The notes under the pieces: generated by a model
Told to the model about the DNA's origin: nothing
Seen by the model: only the letters and a program-made list of their open reading frames with translations
Databases searched by the model: none
Part shown: piece after piece, positions 1 through 7,300 of the stretch
Position numbering within the stretch: position 1 is the stretch's first letter
Layout of the letters: each line of letters opens with the position of its first letter
Position numbers and translations under genes: made by a program
Assembly (NCBI GenBank): GCA_964416195.1
Contig: CAYQDB010000017.1
Location: 1 to 48,968, forward strand
Source of the DNA: CAYQDB01 sp964416195
GTDB lineage: Bacteria > Zixibacteria > MSB-5A5 > GN15 > FEB-12
Length of the DNA: 48,968 nucleotides
Direction of reading: 5' to 3'

Positions 1-966
1 AGGATATTTTCGTTCCAGGTAATAATCCCGCTCCTCTTCTGGGATTTCATTGGGCTGTCGTTTATCGCCTTTGTTCTTGGGAACCCAGATGCGGCCGTCG
101 TTGCGCAGCGACTCAGACATGAGCGTCAATTTGCTCTGGTACTCTCCGGAATGCGGAATGCAAGTGGGGTGGATCTGGGTATAACATGGATTGGCAAACA
201 GCGCCCCTTTCTTGTAAGCTTTATAAACAGCGGTAACATTGCAGCCTAAACCCATGGTGGAGAGATCAAACACGCGGCCATAGCCACCAGTAGCCAGTAC
301 GACAGCATCAGCCGCATGCGAACTGATTTTGCCGGTTACCAGGTCGCGAACTACAATCCCCTTGGCATGGCCGTCGATCAACACTAAGTCCAGCATCTCG
401 GTTCGGGGAAACATCTGAACCTGCCCCAACCCGATCTGCCTGCTCAATGCCGAATACGCGCCAAGCAGCAACTGCTGCCCGGTCTGTCCGCGGGCGTAAA
501 ATGTCCGCGACACCAGCGCCCCGCCAAAGGAGCGGTTGGCCAAGGTACCGCCATACTCCCGCGCAAACGGCACCCCCTGCGCCGCGCACTGATCGATGAT
601 ATCGACCGATACCTGTGCCAGACGGTAGGTGTTAGCTTCGCGGGAACGGAAATCACCGCCCTTGATAGTATCGAAGAAAAGGCGGTAGATAGAATCACCA
701 TCATTCTGGTAGTTTTTGGCAGCGTTGATACCGCCCTGCGCACCAATGGAATGTGCCCGTCGAGGGCTGTCCTGGAAGCAAAAGCAGCTAACATTGTAGC
801 CTAACTCCGCCATGCTGGCCGCCGCTGAGGCACCCGCCAGGCCGCTGCCGACGACAATGGCGCTGTATTTGCGTTTGTTGGCCGGGTTGACAAGCTTCAT
901 TTCAAATCTATGCTTGTCCCATTTTTCGGTCAAGGGCCCGGAAGGTATTTTGGAATCAAGTTTCAT
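1..966 (-). CDS. sdhA: Succinate dehydrogenase/fumarate reductase flavoprotein subunit, partial
   Basis: Flavoprotein of complex II, oxidising succinate to fumarate on the cytoplasmic face of the membrane. The gene starts with ATG at 966 and runs off the left edge after 322 codons, so the C-terminal half is missing. Visible are the FAD dinucleotide-binding glycine motif GSGLAG near residues 40-45 and the HSIGAQGGINAA stretch whose His72 is the expected covalent FAD attachment site. The N-terminal extension before the FAD fold resembles the Bacteroidetes/Chlorobi/Epsilonproteobacteria type. Its Shine-Dalgarno AGGAGGG lies inside the end of sdhC, one base separates the sdhC stop from this ATG, so the two are translationally linked. 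sdhB would be expected to the left, outside the window. Confidence 0.95.
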   Translation of the reverse strand, partial: MKLDSKIPSGPLTEKWDKHRFEMKLVNPANKRKYSAIVVGSGLAGASAAASMAELGYNVSCFCFQDSPRRAHSIGAQGGINAAKNYQNDGDSIYRLFFDTIKGGDFRSREANTYRLAQVSVDIIDQCAAQGVPFAREYGGTLANRSFGGALVSRTFYARGQTGQQLLLGAYSALSRQIGLGQVQMFPRTEMLDLVLIDGHAKGIVVRDLVTGKISSHAADAVVLATGGYGRVFDLSTMGLGCNVTAVYKAYKKGALFANPCYTQIHPTCIPHSGEYQSKLTLMSESLRNDGRIWVPKNKGDKRQPNEIPEEERDYYLERKYP

Positions 967-967
967 A

Positions 968-1696
968 TCAGTGCCCTCCTGCCGGGAGATTTATGATGCC
1001 GACTAGTACGGCTACGGGCATGGACACGTAGCCGATAAAGATCACTACCGAAATAATATAGCCAATTGCCTTCAACGTGGATTGCACGCGGGGATTGTTT
1101 AGACCCAACGTATGCAGCATACTGAAAACGGCGTGACTAAGGTGGTAGACGAGTAGGAATAACGCCACGATGTACACCGTTGAAATCAGGTAATTCTGAA
1201 AACCCAGCACGACCATGGAGTAGACATCATGTCGCCCGGCGGCGTCAACCAAATGCTCGTACTTGGGATTTGTCACAATGAAAGTAAAGTGGAGAAGGTG
1301 GTATACCACATACAGGAGTATCCCCAGTCCCGTCCAGAACATGGTGCGTGAAGCCAGACTCGCCTGAACAGTACTGTTGATCACATACCGAATAGGACGT
1401 GAGGCTCTGTTCTCGAAATACAGCCTGACAGCGTTCCAAATATGGATTATAACGGAAACCAGCACTATGATGCGCACAGACCAGGTAAGGGCCGGAAGGT
1501 CCTTGAGAGCTTGGGCATAAGCATTCAACTGGTCCTGGCCAATGAAAATCTGCAGGTTGCCAATCATGTGGCCGACCACAAACCCCAACTGGATCAGGCC
1601 TGTGACAGCCATAAGAACCTTCCGGCCAATCGATGACTTCAGGTAAACCCGCTGGGATGCTTGCATTGGCGGCGCTTTGGCTTGCACAACACTCAT
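968..1696 (-). CDS. sdhC: Succinate dehydrogenase cytochrome b558 subunit (single-subunit di-heme anchor)
   Basis: Membrane anchor of complex II that carries two b hemes and passes electrons to quinone. The 242-residue product has five hydrophobic segments, with candidate heme-ligand histidines in VGHMIG, IIHIWN, YHLLHF and LVYHLSH. Size and layout fit the one-subunit b558 family of Bacteroidetes, Chlorobi and Wolinella rather than the SdhC+SdhD pair of Proteobacteria. I start at ATG 1696 because AAGGAT lies seven bases upstream; an upstream in-frame start at 1753 would add 19 mostly basic residues, has no ribosome site and would overlap the promoter. First gene of the sdhCA(B) operon, divergent from the kinase-like gene at 1862. 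Confidence 0.92.
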   Translation of the reverse strand: MSVVQAKAPPMQASQRVYLKSSIGRKVLMAVTGLIQLGFVVGHMIGNLQIFIGQDQLNAYAQALKDLPALTWSVRIIVLVSVIIHIWNAVRLYFENRASRPIRYVINSTVQASLASRTMFWTGLGILLYVVYHLLHFTFIVTNPKYEHLVDAAGRHDVYSMVVLGFQNYLISTVYIVALFLLVYHLSHAVFSMLHTLGLNNPRVQSTLKAIGYIISVVIFIGYVSMPVAVLVGIINLPAGGH

Positions 1697-1724
1697 ATAT
1701 TTATCCTTCTTTTTTTTGGATGAG

Positions 1725-1753
1725 AAAATAAGCCCTTTCAGACTACAAGTCAA
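1725..1753 (-). promoter_or_regulatory. Predicted sigma-70 promoter of sdhCA
   Basis: On the minus strand TTGACT (1748-1753) is separated by 17 bases from TATTTT (1725-1730). A transcript starting near 1718 would have a leader of about 20 bases before the sdhC ATG. Seen in sequence; activity is inferred. Confidence 0.5.
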
Positions 1754-1861
1754 ACTAAAAAGAGAAAAACTTCACAAGCTCCACGGCGATGAACTACGCA
1801 ACAGTTCTCACTCCGGGCAAAATGTTCAAGTTACTTTGGAAGATTCCGTTATTAGAAGTAT

Positions 1862-2806
1862 ATGAATGATCCAAGCGAACAGAGCTCGTCGGACTACAGG
1901 ATACTTAAGGAGCTCGGCCAAGGCATCCACGGGCATGTATACAAGGCATGGCATACGGCACAGCAACGAGTGGTCGCACTGAAACTACTCAAGCCACAAG
2001 TAACCGGAACTGCTTTTCACACCCACTGTCTACCAACCGTGAACAGCCTCACGAGCTGCTCGCATCCGAACATCTGCTCTGTATCCGGTATCGACAAAGC
2101 TGGTGAATCGTACACGATAATCATGGAGTACGTCGAAGGCACCACACTACGGGAGTTGATCAAGAGCAATCCTCTGGATAACCACATATTTCTTAGCATC
2201 GCAGCGCAAATCGCCGACGGTCTCAAGTATGCCCACGAGCACGGAATCACACATGGCAACATCAAACCATCTAATATCCTTGTCACCGGCAACAGACAGC
2301 CGAAGATAACGGACTTCGGATTGACATATTATCCCCAAACCACTGAAGCCGGAAGCGCCACACTTCCTCTTGAAGCGTTACCCTATCTGGCGCCTGAGCA
2401 ACTAGCCGGCGAATCCGCTACCCCGTTAGCCGATCTCTTTTCGCTTGGCACGGTATTCTACGAGTTGCTGACCGGCCGGCGACCATTTACCGGCGAGACG
2501 CCCGAAGCTGTTATCAACTCTATTCTCAATGACACACCTGACTTTGAAAACCTGAGAGCCAGAGAGATTCCGGGCGACACCATTCTGATGATTGAAAAGC
2601 TTCTGGCTAAAGACCCGTCCGATCGATTCAGCAGTGCTGAAGAATTAGCCATTACCCTGCACGCGATGCGCTCATTCGAGCGGGAGTCGGCCGTCCGGCA
2701 GTTCCTCCAGGTCAAACCGCAGACGCCACGTCAATATCTCCTCATTTCTCTATTAGCGGTTCTTCTAGTGGCGCTGTGGTATGTCATGACCACCTATCAT
2801 AATTGA
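1862..2806 (+). CDS. Membrane-anchored Ser/Thr protein kinase-like protein, probable pseudokinase
   Basis: A PknB-type kinase domain fills residues 11-270 and one membrane helix follows near 291-311, so the kinase domain should face the cytoplasm. The glycine loop GQGIHGHVYKA, the VALK lysine (K41) and the DFG motif (D151) are present, and so is the APE-like segment APEQ. The catalytic loop, however, reads HGNIKPSN: the HRD aspartate is Asn133. The helix-C glutamate that pairs with K41 is also not obvious in the segment before HPNI. Known pseudokinases lose exactly these residues while still binding nucleotide or partners; lack of catalysis here is an inference. No extracellular PASTA or sensor domain follows the helix. 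It stands alone, divergent from sdhCA, with a weak ribosome site. Confidence 0.85.
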   Translation: MNDPSEQSSSDYRILKELGQGIHGHVYKAWHTAQQRVVALKLLKPQVTGTAFHTHCLPTVNSLTSCSHPNICSVSGIDKAGESYTIIMEYVEGTTLRELIKSNPLDNHIFLSIAAQIADGLKYAHEHGITHGNIKPSNILVTGNRQPKITDFGLTYYPQTTEAGSATLPLEALPYLAPEQLAGESATPLADLFSLGTVFYELLTGRRPFTGETPEAVINSILNDTPDFENLRAREIPGDTILMIEKLLAKDPSDRFSSAEELAITLHAMRSFERESAVRQFLQVKPQTPRQYLLISLLAVLLVALWYVMTTYHN

Positions 2807-2850
2807 CAGGGATTGGCGGGCATAAACTTTAAGTAGGCCAAGACTCCTGT

Positions 2851-3060
2851 GAGGCTGCGATATAAGTTCGATTCAAAGGTGGCGTCAGGTGATCCGAGGT
2901 TGCCTCAAAAGCTGGTTCCAGTTGAATTAGGTCTATACCCAATGAGGTCTCTATTTTCTAACTCCGCGTAGCGGCGGGCTTTATGTCCGCCGTTAATTGG
3001 TGGGAGACAAGCCCCCACCCTACGCGAGATAAGACAGCTACCTTTTGGTGCAACCTCGAG
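2851..3060 (+). repeat. Dispersed MITE-like element, copy A
   Basis: Fills most of the gap between the kinase-like gene and coaX. The stretch 2960-3060 matches the reverse complement of 45081-45181 at roughly 80-85% by eye, including the runs CGCGTAGCGGCGGGC and GGGAGACAAGCCCCC. The outer ends GAGGCTGCGATA (2851) and the complement of TGGTGCAACCTC near 3058 form imperfect terminal inverted repeats. It carries no open frame of its own that looks like a gene, and holds a GGCGTCAGG motif shared with other gaps. Confidence 0.7.
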
Positions 3061-3099
3061 TCGCCCGACAACACGCCGTAACTTGTTTATGGGGATGTT

Positions 3100-3870
3100 T
3101 CATGACTCATTCATCTCCCCTATCAGCCGCAACCCCTCCAGGGTCAAAGCCGGCTCGATCAGCTTGATGTGATGCGAGTGTCCTTGGATACCGGAAGCGA
3201 AGCCGCCAGTGGCGACAACTTCGCACTTATGAAACTTAGTTTCGTCAAGGATCATGTCAATAATATAGTCCACCTGTCCCACTGTCCCATAAAACAAGCC
3301 CGATTTCAACGCATCAACGGTTGATTTACCGACGACCTTCTCCGGCGGCTCGATCCGTACCTCAAACAGACGTGCTGCCTTTTTAGCCAGCTCACCCATC
3401 GCGGTCTCCGGCCCGGGGGTAATAACCCCCCCGATGTACGCCCCTGTATCATCAACAACATCAAAGGTGGTGGCGGTGCCGAAATCGACAATGACAACCG
3501 GCCCGCCGAACTTGCTGTAACCGGCGACAGCGTTGGCGATACGGTCAGCGCCGAGCTGCTCCGGCTGGTCTATCGCGATTTTAATGGGAAGTCTGACAAG
3601 GTGTGACACAACCAGCGCCGTACAACTGAGACACTTGCCAGCTACCGCCTCGAATACCCCCGTTAGCGACGGGACAACCGAACCAATAACCACCGAACTG
3701 ACATCGTCAGTCTTAACTTTCATTCTGTCCAGTGTAGTTGCAATGAACTCCCCCCCCTCGTCGGCGGTGAGACTATGTCTCGTTGAGGCCCTGACGTGGT
3801 CTATCAGCGTCTCTCGGTCAAAGACACCAATCACGATATTGGTATTGCCGATGTCGATAGCCAGCAGCAT
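3100..3870 (-). CDS. coaX: Type III pantothenate kinase
   Basis: Phosphorylates pantothenate, the first step of coenzyme A synthesis, in the cytoplasm. The ASKHA-fold signatures are clear: LAIDIGNTN at the N-terminus (phosphate loop with catalytic Asp), the GADR segment of pantothenate binding, and VDFGTATTFD as second phosphate motif. The 256-residue length is normal. I chose ATG 3870, which has GGTGA eight bases upstream; an in-frame GTG at 3882 would add four residues. Type III enzymes need a monovalent cation and are not feedback-inhibited by CoA (family knowledge). The neighbouring birA often seen before coaX is absent. Confidence 0.95.
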   Translation of the reverse strand: MLLAIDIGNTNIVIGVFDRETLIDHVRASTRHSLTADEGGEFIATTLDRMKVKTDDVSSVVIGSVVPSLTGVFEAVAGKCLSCTALVVSHLVRLPIKIAIDQPEQLGADRIANAVAGYSKFGGPVVIVDFGTATTFDVVDDTGAYIGGVITPGPETAMGELAKKAARLFEVRIEPPEKVVGKSTVDALKSGLFYGTVGQVDYIIDMILDETKFHKCEVVATGGFASGIQGHSHHIKLIEPALTLEGLRLIGEMNES

Positions 3871-3911
3871 CGTTGGAATCACCGCTGTAATCAGATAGTT
3901 GTCATCATCTG

Positions 3912-4199
3912 TCAGCTTACCGGCGGGCCGCTGCCGGAGCCAGCACTACGGGCAATATCAGCGTTGATCTTCTCTGCTGACTTGTAGGCGTCGTACATAC
4001 CGTAGATAAACAGAATGGGTGTCGTGATCAGGCCGACAAGAATCATTATCAGCACAATCGAAACAGAGTAAAGCAGAATGAAGAGAATCCCCTTAGCGAT
4101 CTGCCCATTGTAAATCTGCCCTAAGCCCATATAGAAAAACGAGAGAATGGCCGCCAGACCCGGGTTCTTATAGAATACCGGTGGCGCTGGGTGTGTCAT
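3912..4199 (-). CDS. TM2-domain-like small membrane protein
   Basis: A 95-residue protein with two hydrophobic segments: LAAILSFFYMGLGQIYNGQ, which has the G-x-G-Q-x-Y-x-G pattern of TM2-type domains, and a longer one around residues 50-75. It begins MTHPAPPVFYKNPG and ends in a polar Gly/Ser-rich tail. Start at ATG 4199 is fixed by an excellent GGAGGAG eight bases upstream; the longer frame upstream lacks one. Just upstream of coaX and on the same strand, with a 41-base gap, so co-transcription is likely. Function unknown. Confidence 0.8.
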   Translation of the reverse strand: MTHPAPPVFYKNPGLAAILSFFYMGLGQIYNGQIAKGILFILLYSVSIVLIMILVGLITTPILFIYGMYDAYKSAEKINADIARSAGSGSGPPVS

Positions 4200-4346
4200 G
4201 TCGGCTCCTCCAATTCCGGAAACTGCGTGTTGGTTATTATACTCAGAACAGTGTGCAAAATTCAATCGTTTTTTTCTATATGACTAACCCGAATCAGGCT
4301 GTTGCCCGATAAACGAGGAGTAATCCTCTATTGTTAGTAAAAGGGC

Positions 4347-4868
4347 ATGGTAAGGCTTATTCCTATACTGTTGACTTTGGCCATAGTGACCAGTTGCACT
4401 CAGAGAATAACTGTCGTTAAGGCCAAGCTCGAAGACTCCCAAGTTCGCACCCGGGATTACACCAGCCAATCCGATTTGTCTGAACCGGCCTATGACAACT
4501 ACCTCAACGACGGTCTGATCCTGTTCCGGCAGGGGAATTTCCAGGGCGCTCACAGCCTGTTCAAACGAGCCGTGGATACCGATACTGCTGGCTGGCAGGG
4601 ATACTACTACTCGGGCTTGGCGCTCGGCAAACTGGAAAAACATGCTTTGGCCCAGAGCAGTTTTCTGTCCAGCCTGACCTACGCTCCAGACGACAAACGA
4701 ACCAGGAGCCTTATCTATCTCGCTATGGCCGAGGGTTGGGAGAAACAGGGCAAACTCGGGCGGGCTGAACTGAACTACATAACCGCCCTGAACCTCTGCC
4801 CGGATTCTTCGCCCGCTACAAACGGCCTGGAACGGATTCAATTACTGCGCCTTCGCTCACGTAAGTAG
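4347..4868 (+). CDS. TPR-containing outer-membrane lipoprotein
   Basis: The first 17 residues form a signal peptide with a type II cleavage site, VTSC, so the mature protein should be lipidated at Cys17. About 173 residues in all. The body holds two to three tetratricopeptide-like helices pairs, with typical segments DGLILFRQGNFQGAHSLF, YYYSGLALGKLEKHALAQ and MAEGWEKQGKLGRAELNY. Such proteins usually act as scaffolds; nothing in the context names a partner. Monocistronic-looking, between coaX/TM2 (divergent) and the GNAT gene. Confidence 0.8.
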   Translation: MVRLIPILLTLAIVTSCTQRITVVKAKLEDSQVRTRDYTSQSDLSEPAYDNYLNDGLILFRQGNFQGAHSLFKRAVDTDTAGWQGYYYSGLALGKLEKHALAQSSFLSSLTYAPDDKRTRSLIYLAMAEGWEKQGKLGRAELNYITALNLCPDSSPATNGLERIQLLRLRSRK

Positions 4869-4992
4869 TTATTCGTTTGCGCATCAGGGAACATCTCCTA
4901 TATTGACAAGGTGAAACGTAAGCACTTCATTCCTACTGGTAATCCTCGTCGTGTTCGCCGTTGATGCTTGACGAGAGCAACGGGAAGAAGCA

Positions 4993-5427
4993 ATGGCAAG
5001 AAAAATACGCAAGCTTACGATAGACGACTACGATGAGCTGATAAGGGTCTGGGCAGACACCGGCCTGCCCTATCGGCCACTGGGACGAGACAAAAAAGAC
5101 CGCATCGCTAAGGAGATGAAGCGGCCGGATACCGCTTTTGTCGGTTTGTTTGAGAATGGTCAACTGATGGCATTGGGGCTGGCTACTTATGACGGCCGCA
5201 AGGGATGGATTAATCGTGTGGCGGTCGATCCCGATTATCGAAGACAGGGATTGGCCGGTGAGATCATCAGGGAATGTGAGGCTTTTCTGGAACGTCAGGG
5301 AGTGGAGATTATTGCCTGTCTGATCGAGGATTACAACCTGCCTTCGATGGCGCTGTTCCAGAAGCATGGTTACCTCTACAGCGACGACGTTCTCTACTTC
5401 TCCAAACGCAAGTCCGAAGATACGTAG
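4993..5427 (+). CDS. GNAT-family N-acetyltransferase
   Basis: A 144-residue single GNAT domain that transfers acetyl from acetyl-CoA to an amine. The acetyl-CoA pyrophosphate loop is RRQGLAG near residue 83, preceded by the beta-4 strand WINRVAVDPDYR and followed by the amphipathic helix EIIRECEAFLERQG; the beta-5 part ALFQKHGYLYSDDVLYFSK closes the fold. The order and spacing are close to RimI-like and YpeA-like members. GGGAAG lies nine bases before the ATG. Substrate unknown. Confidence 0.85.
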   Translation: MARKIRKLTIDDYDELIRVWADTGLPYRPLGRDKKDRIAKEMKRPDTAFVGLFENGQLMALGLATYDGRKGWINRVAVDPDYRRQGLAGEIIRECEAFLERQGVEIIACLIEDYNLPSMALFQKHGYLYSDDVLYFSKRKSEDT

Positions 5428-5480
5428 CAGGGTGTCTGAAAGGCAGTCCCACATCGCTTGTAACCAAAATCAGAAATGAG

Positions 5481-5871
5481 ATAAAACTAAATTACCTTGC
5501 GACACTGTTACTATCAGTTCTAACATTGGCCGCCTGCTCATCTGAAAAGAAAAGCCAGACGACAGGGAAGACTCCCCAGGCTACCAGCTCCACCGCTACA
5601 ACGCAGGTTGAATGGAGCGGCAATCCAGTACGAACTGACGATCGATAGCATGAGGGCTCACGCCCTGTCGCTGTTTGGAATCTATCATATCCAAGTGGAT
5701 AGTTCAACTTCAGGGGAAACGATCCCCAAAGAGAACTACCGGTTGGCGGGGCTGATTGTGGAAGCTCCCAAGGGAGAGGTTCTTTTCAAATTGACCGGAC
5801 CGGAATATACTACCAGGGTTATGATCGAAGCTTTCGTGGCAATGTACAAAAACATCAAGAAAACCCAATAG
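5481..5871 (+). pseudogene. Decayed lipoprotein gene (signal peptide and C-terminus in different frames)
   Basis: In one frame 5496-5646 encodes a clear lipoprotein signal peptide, LATLLLSVLTLAAC, then a Ser/Thr/Lys-rich linker, then a stop at 5647; no good start codon precedes it. In another frame, open from TTG 5608 to 5871, the product ends with RLAGLIVEAPKGEVLFKLTG and a helical tail, resembling the C-terminus of small lipoproteins of the type ending in F-K-x-T-G-P. The two halves overlap in sequence but not frame, and the middle of a normal-length protein seems missing. I read this as a deletion plus frameshift; an alternative is a small unrelated gene from TTG 5608 (87 residues). Confidence 0.5.
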
Positions 5872-5965
5872 GTAACCAAGCTGCCCACATTGCCGGTATG
5901 CAATTGAGGAAAACATCCTGGGTAGCAGTCTGGTCGGAATAAAGGGTTGGACCATGGTCAGTCCC

Positions 5966-6919
5966 TCACACGTGATTGCGCAACATCAGTTCTTTTGGGT
6001 GTGGGTAGAGGTAGACCTGGTCGCGCATGCAGCCTATGCCGTGCGTGTTCACATGATGCCTGACCAGTGTCAAGGGCACAATAAGAGGGACGAGACCCTT
6101 CCGGTAATCTTCCATAACCCGCAAGATATCCCTGTTCTCAACAGACGTGAGGTGGTTTCTTAGGAACCTCAGGATTTTCCCGAGAGCGCTAATATTTTTT
6201 CTGGCGGTGGATTTAACCTTAAGCGCTTCCATGAACAGGGTGCCATACTTAGGGCGGATTTCTGAGGCCTTGTACCACCTGGCATTGTCGACAAGCTGAT
6301 CCAAGAGCTTGTAATGCTGCAAGCTATGAGTAAGCAACAGGTATTTGTGGTTCGTATGAAACCTGGCAAGCTTTGCGAGATTGAATCTTTCCTTGAAGAG
6401 GCCGCGCAACCGATGGTATGCAAAAACGCGTACGATGAAGTACTCTCTTAGCTTCGAATCGTTTAGTCGCCCCTCCTCTTCAACCGGCAGTAGTGGATAC
6501 TGTTGGATAAGGGCGCTGGCAAACAAGCCGCGAGCCTGACGTCTCGGCCGTCCGGTATCACCAAAGAGCTTGACACGTTGCATACCGCAACTGGGTGAAC
6601 CTTTCTTTAGCACATAGCCGCTCAGGTCGACCACATCGCCCCGTCGAACACGTCTGCTGACGTATTTGTTCATCCGTGCTGTCCAGTCTGTTCCCGACTC
6701 AATCCCGATCATACGAGGCGCTTCGCGATCACCTTCAAGCCGTACTGCCTCTCGCGGGACGCTCATACCAACCTCAACTTCCGGACAGATTGGCACCAAC
6801 CGGCAATGCTGCCCGAGGACGTCAGCGACAAAGCTGTTCCGTTTGTGGTTGCCGTCGTAACGGACTTCCTGTCCAAGCAGACAGGCGCTAACACCGACCC
6901 GGATAAGCGGGTTACTCAT
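5966..6919 (-). CDS. DUF523-DUF1722 fusion protein (TudS-like desulfurase domain plus YbgA domain)
   Basis: About 317 residues. Residues 1-150 are a DUF523 domain with the conserved SACLLG, VRYDG, CPEVEVGMSVPRE and GSPSCG motifs; characterised DUF523 proteins such as TudS bind an iron-sulfur cluster through these cysteines and remove sulfur from thiouracil. Residues 165-310 are a DUF1722 domain with many basic and aromatic residues (FHTNHKYLLLTHS, YGTLFMEAL, NHLTSVENRDILRVMEDYR). The same fusion occurs in E. coli YbgA relatives, often near photolyase genes. Start at ATG 6919; a GTG at 6955 would add 12 residues. Exact substrate not known. Confidence 0.9.
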   Translation of the reverse strand: MSNPLIRVGVSACLLGQEVRYDGNHKRNSFVADVLGQHCRLVPICPEVEVGMSVPREAVRLEGDREAPRMIGIESGTDWTARMNKYVSRRVRRGDVVDLSGYVLKKGSPSCGMQRVKLFGDTGRPRRQARGLFASALIQQYPLLPVEEEGRLNDSKLREYFIVRVFAYHRLRGLFKERFNLAKLARFHTNHKYLLLTHSLQHYKLLDQLVDNARWYKASEIRPKYGTLFMEALKVKSTARKNISALGKILRFLRNHLTSVENRDILRVMEDYRKGLVPLIVPLTLVRHHVNTHGIGCMRDQVYLYPHPKELMLRNHV

Positions 6920-7019
6920 AAACCCGCAGCCATCAAAATGCAGATTATATGCCACATAGATTGTAGTATAGAAAAACCTGTGCTGAAGCGGTAGAGATAA
7001 TTAAGGTCGCACAACGTAG

Positions 7020-7275
7020 TTGGATGAGACAGAAGATAGCAGCTCTAATTTAGAGAAAGCGGTGTTACGGGTTAGACAAAGGCGCTGTTGGCTATGCCAT
7101 ACCGACGGTGGTGATATTCTGGAATTGTGTGGAACTGCTCGGACGCTGGAATTTCTACCGCGAGTTTTGGATTGGACCGACAAAATATGCCTTAGAGGTG
7201 GGCCTTATCTTCACTGCCTTCGTGGGAGCGATTCTGTTGACGGTTCTGTCGTCAAGAGACAAAGAGCTGGGATGA
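7020..7275 (+). pseudogene. Frameshifted small two-helix membrane protein
   Basis: The gap between the DUF523 gene and the large kinase is not empty. From TTG 7020 one frame reads a charged start (DETEDSSSNLEKAVLRVR). From about 7075 a different frame reads DKGAVGYAIPTVVIFW, then a second hydrophobic segment YALEVGLIFTAFVGAILLTV and a basic/acidic tail to a TGA at 7273-7275. Together they give a plausible 85-residue protein with two membrane helices. The second frame has no start codon of its own before an upstream TAG. One indel near 7068-7080 would restore it, so either a recent frameshift or an assembly error. Confidence 0.5.
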
Positions 7276-7300
7276 CTGGCAGGTCATAGAGACACCTTCT

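Noticed and set aside
4284..4841. 185-codon frame antisense to the TPR lipoprotein
   Set aside because: The plus strand has a signal peptide, lipobox and TPR repeats, so this frame is a shadow.
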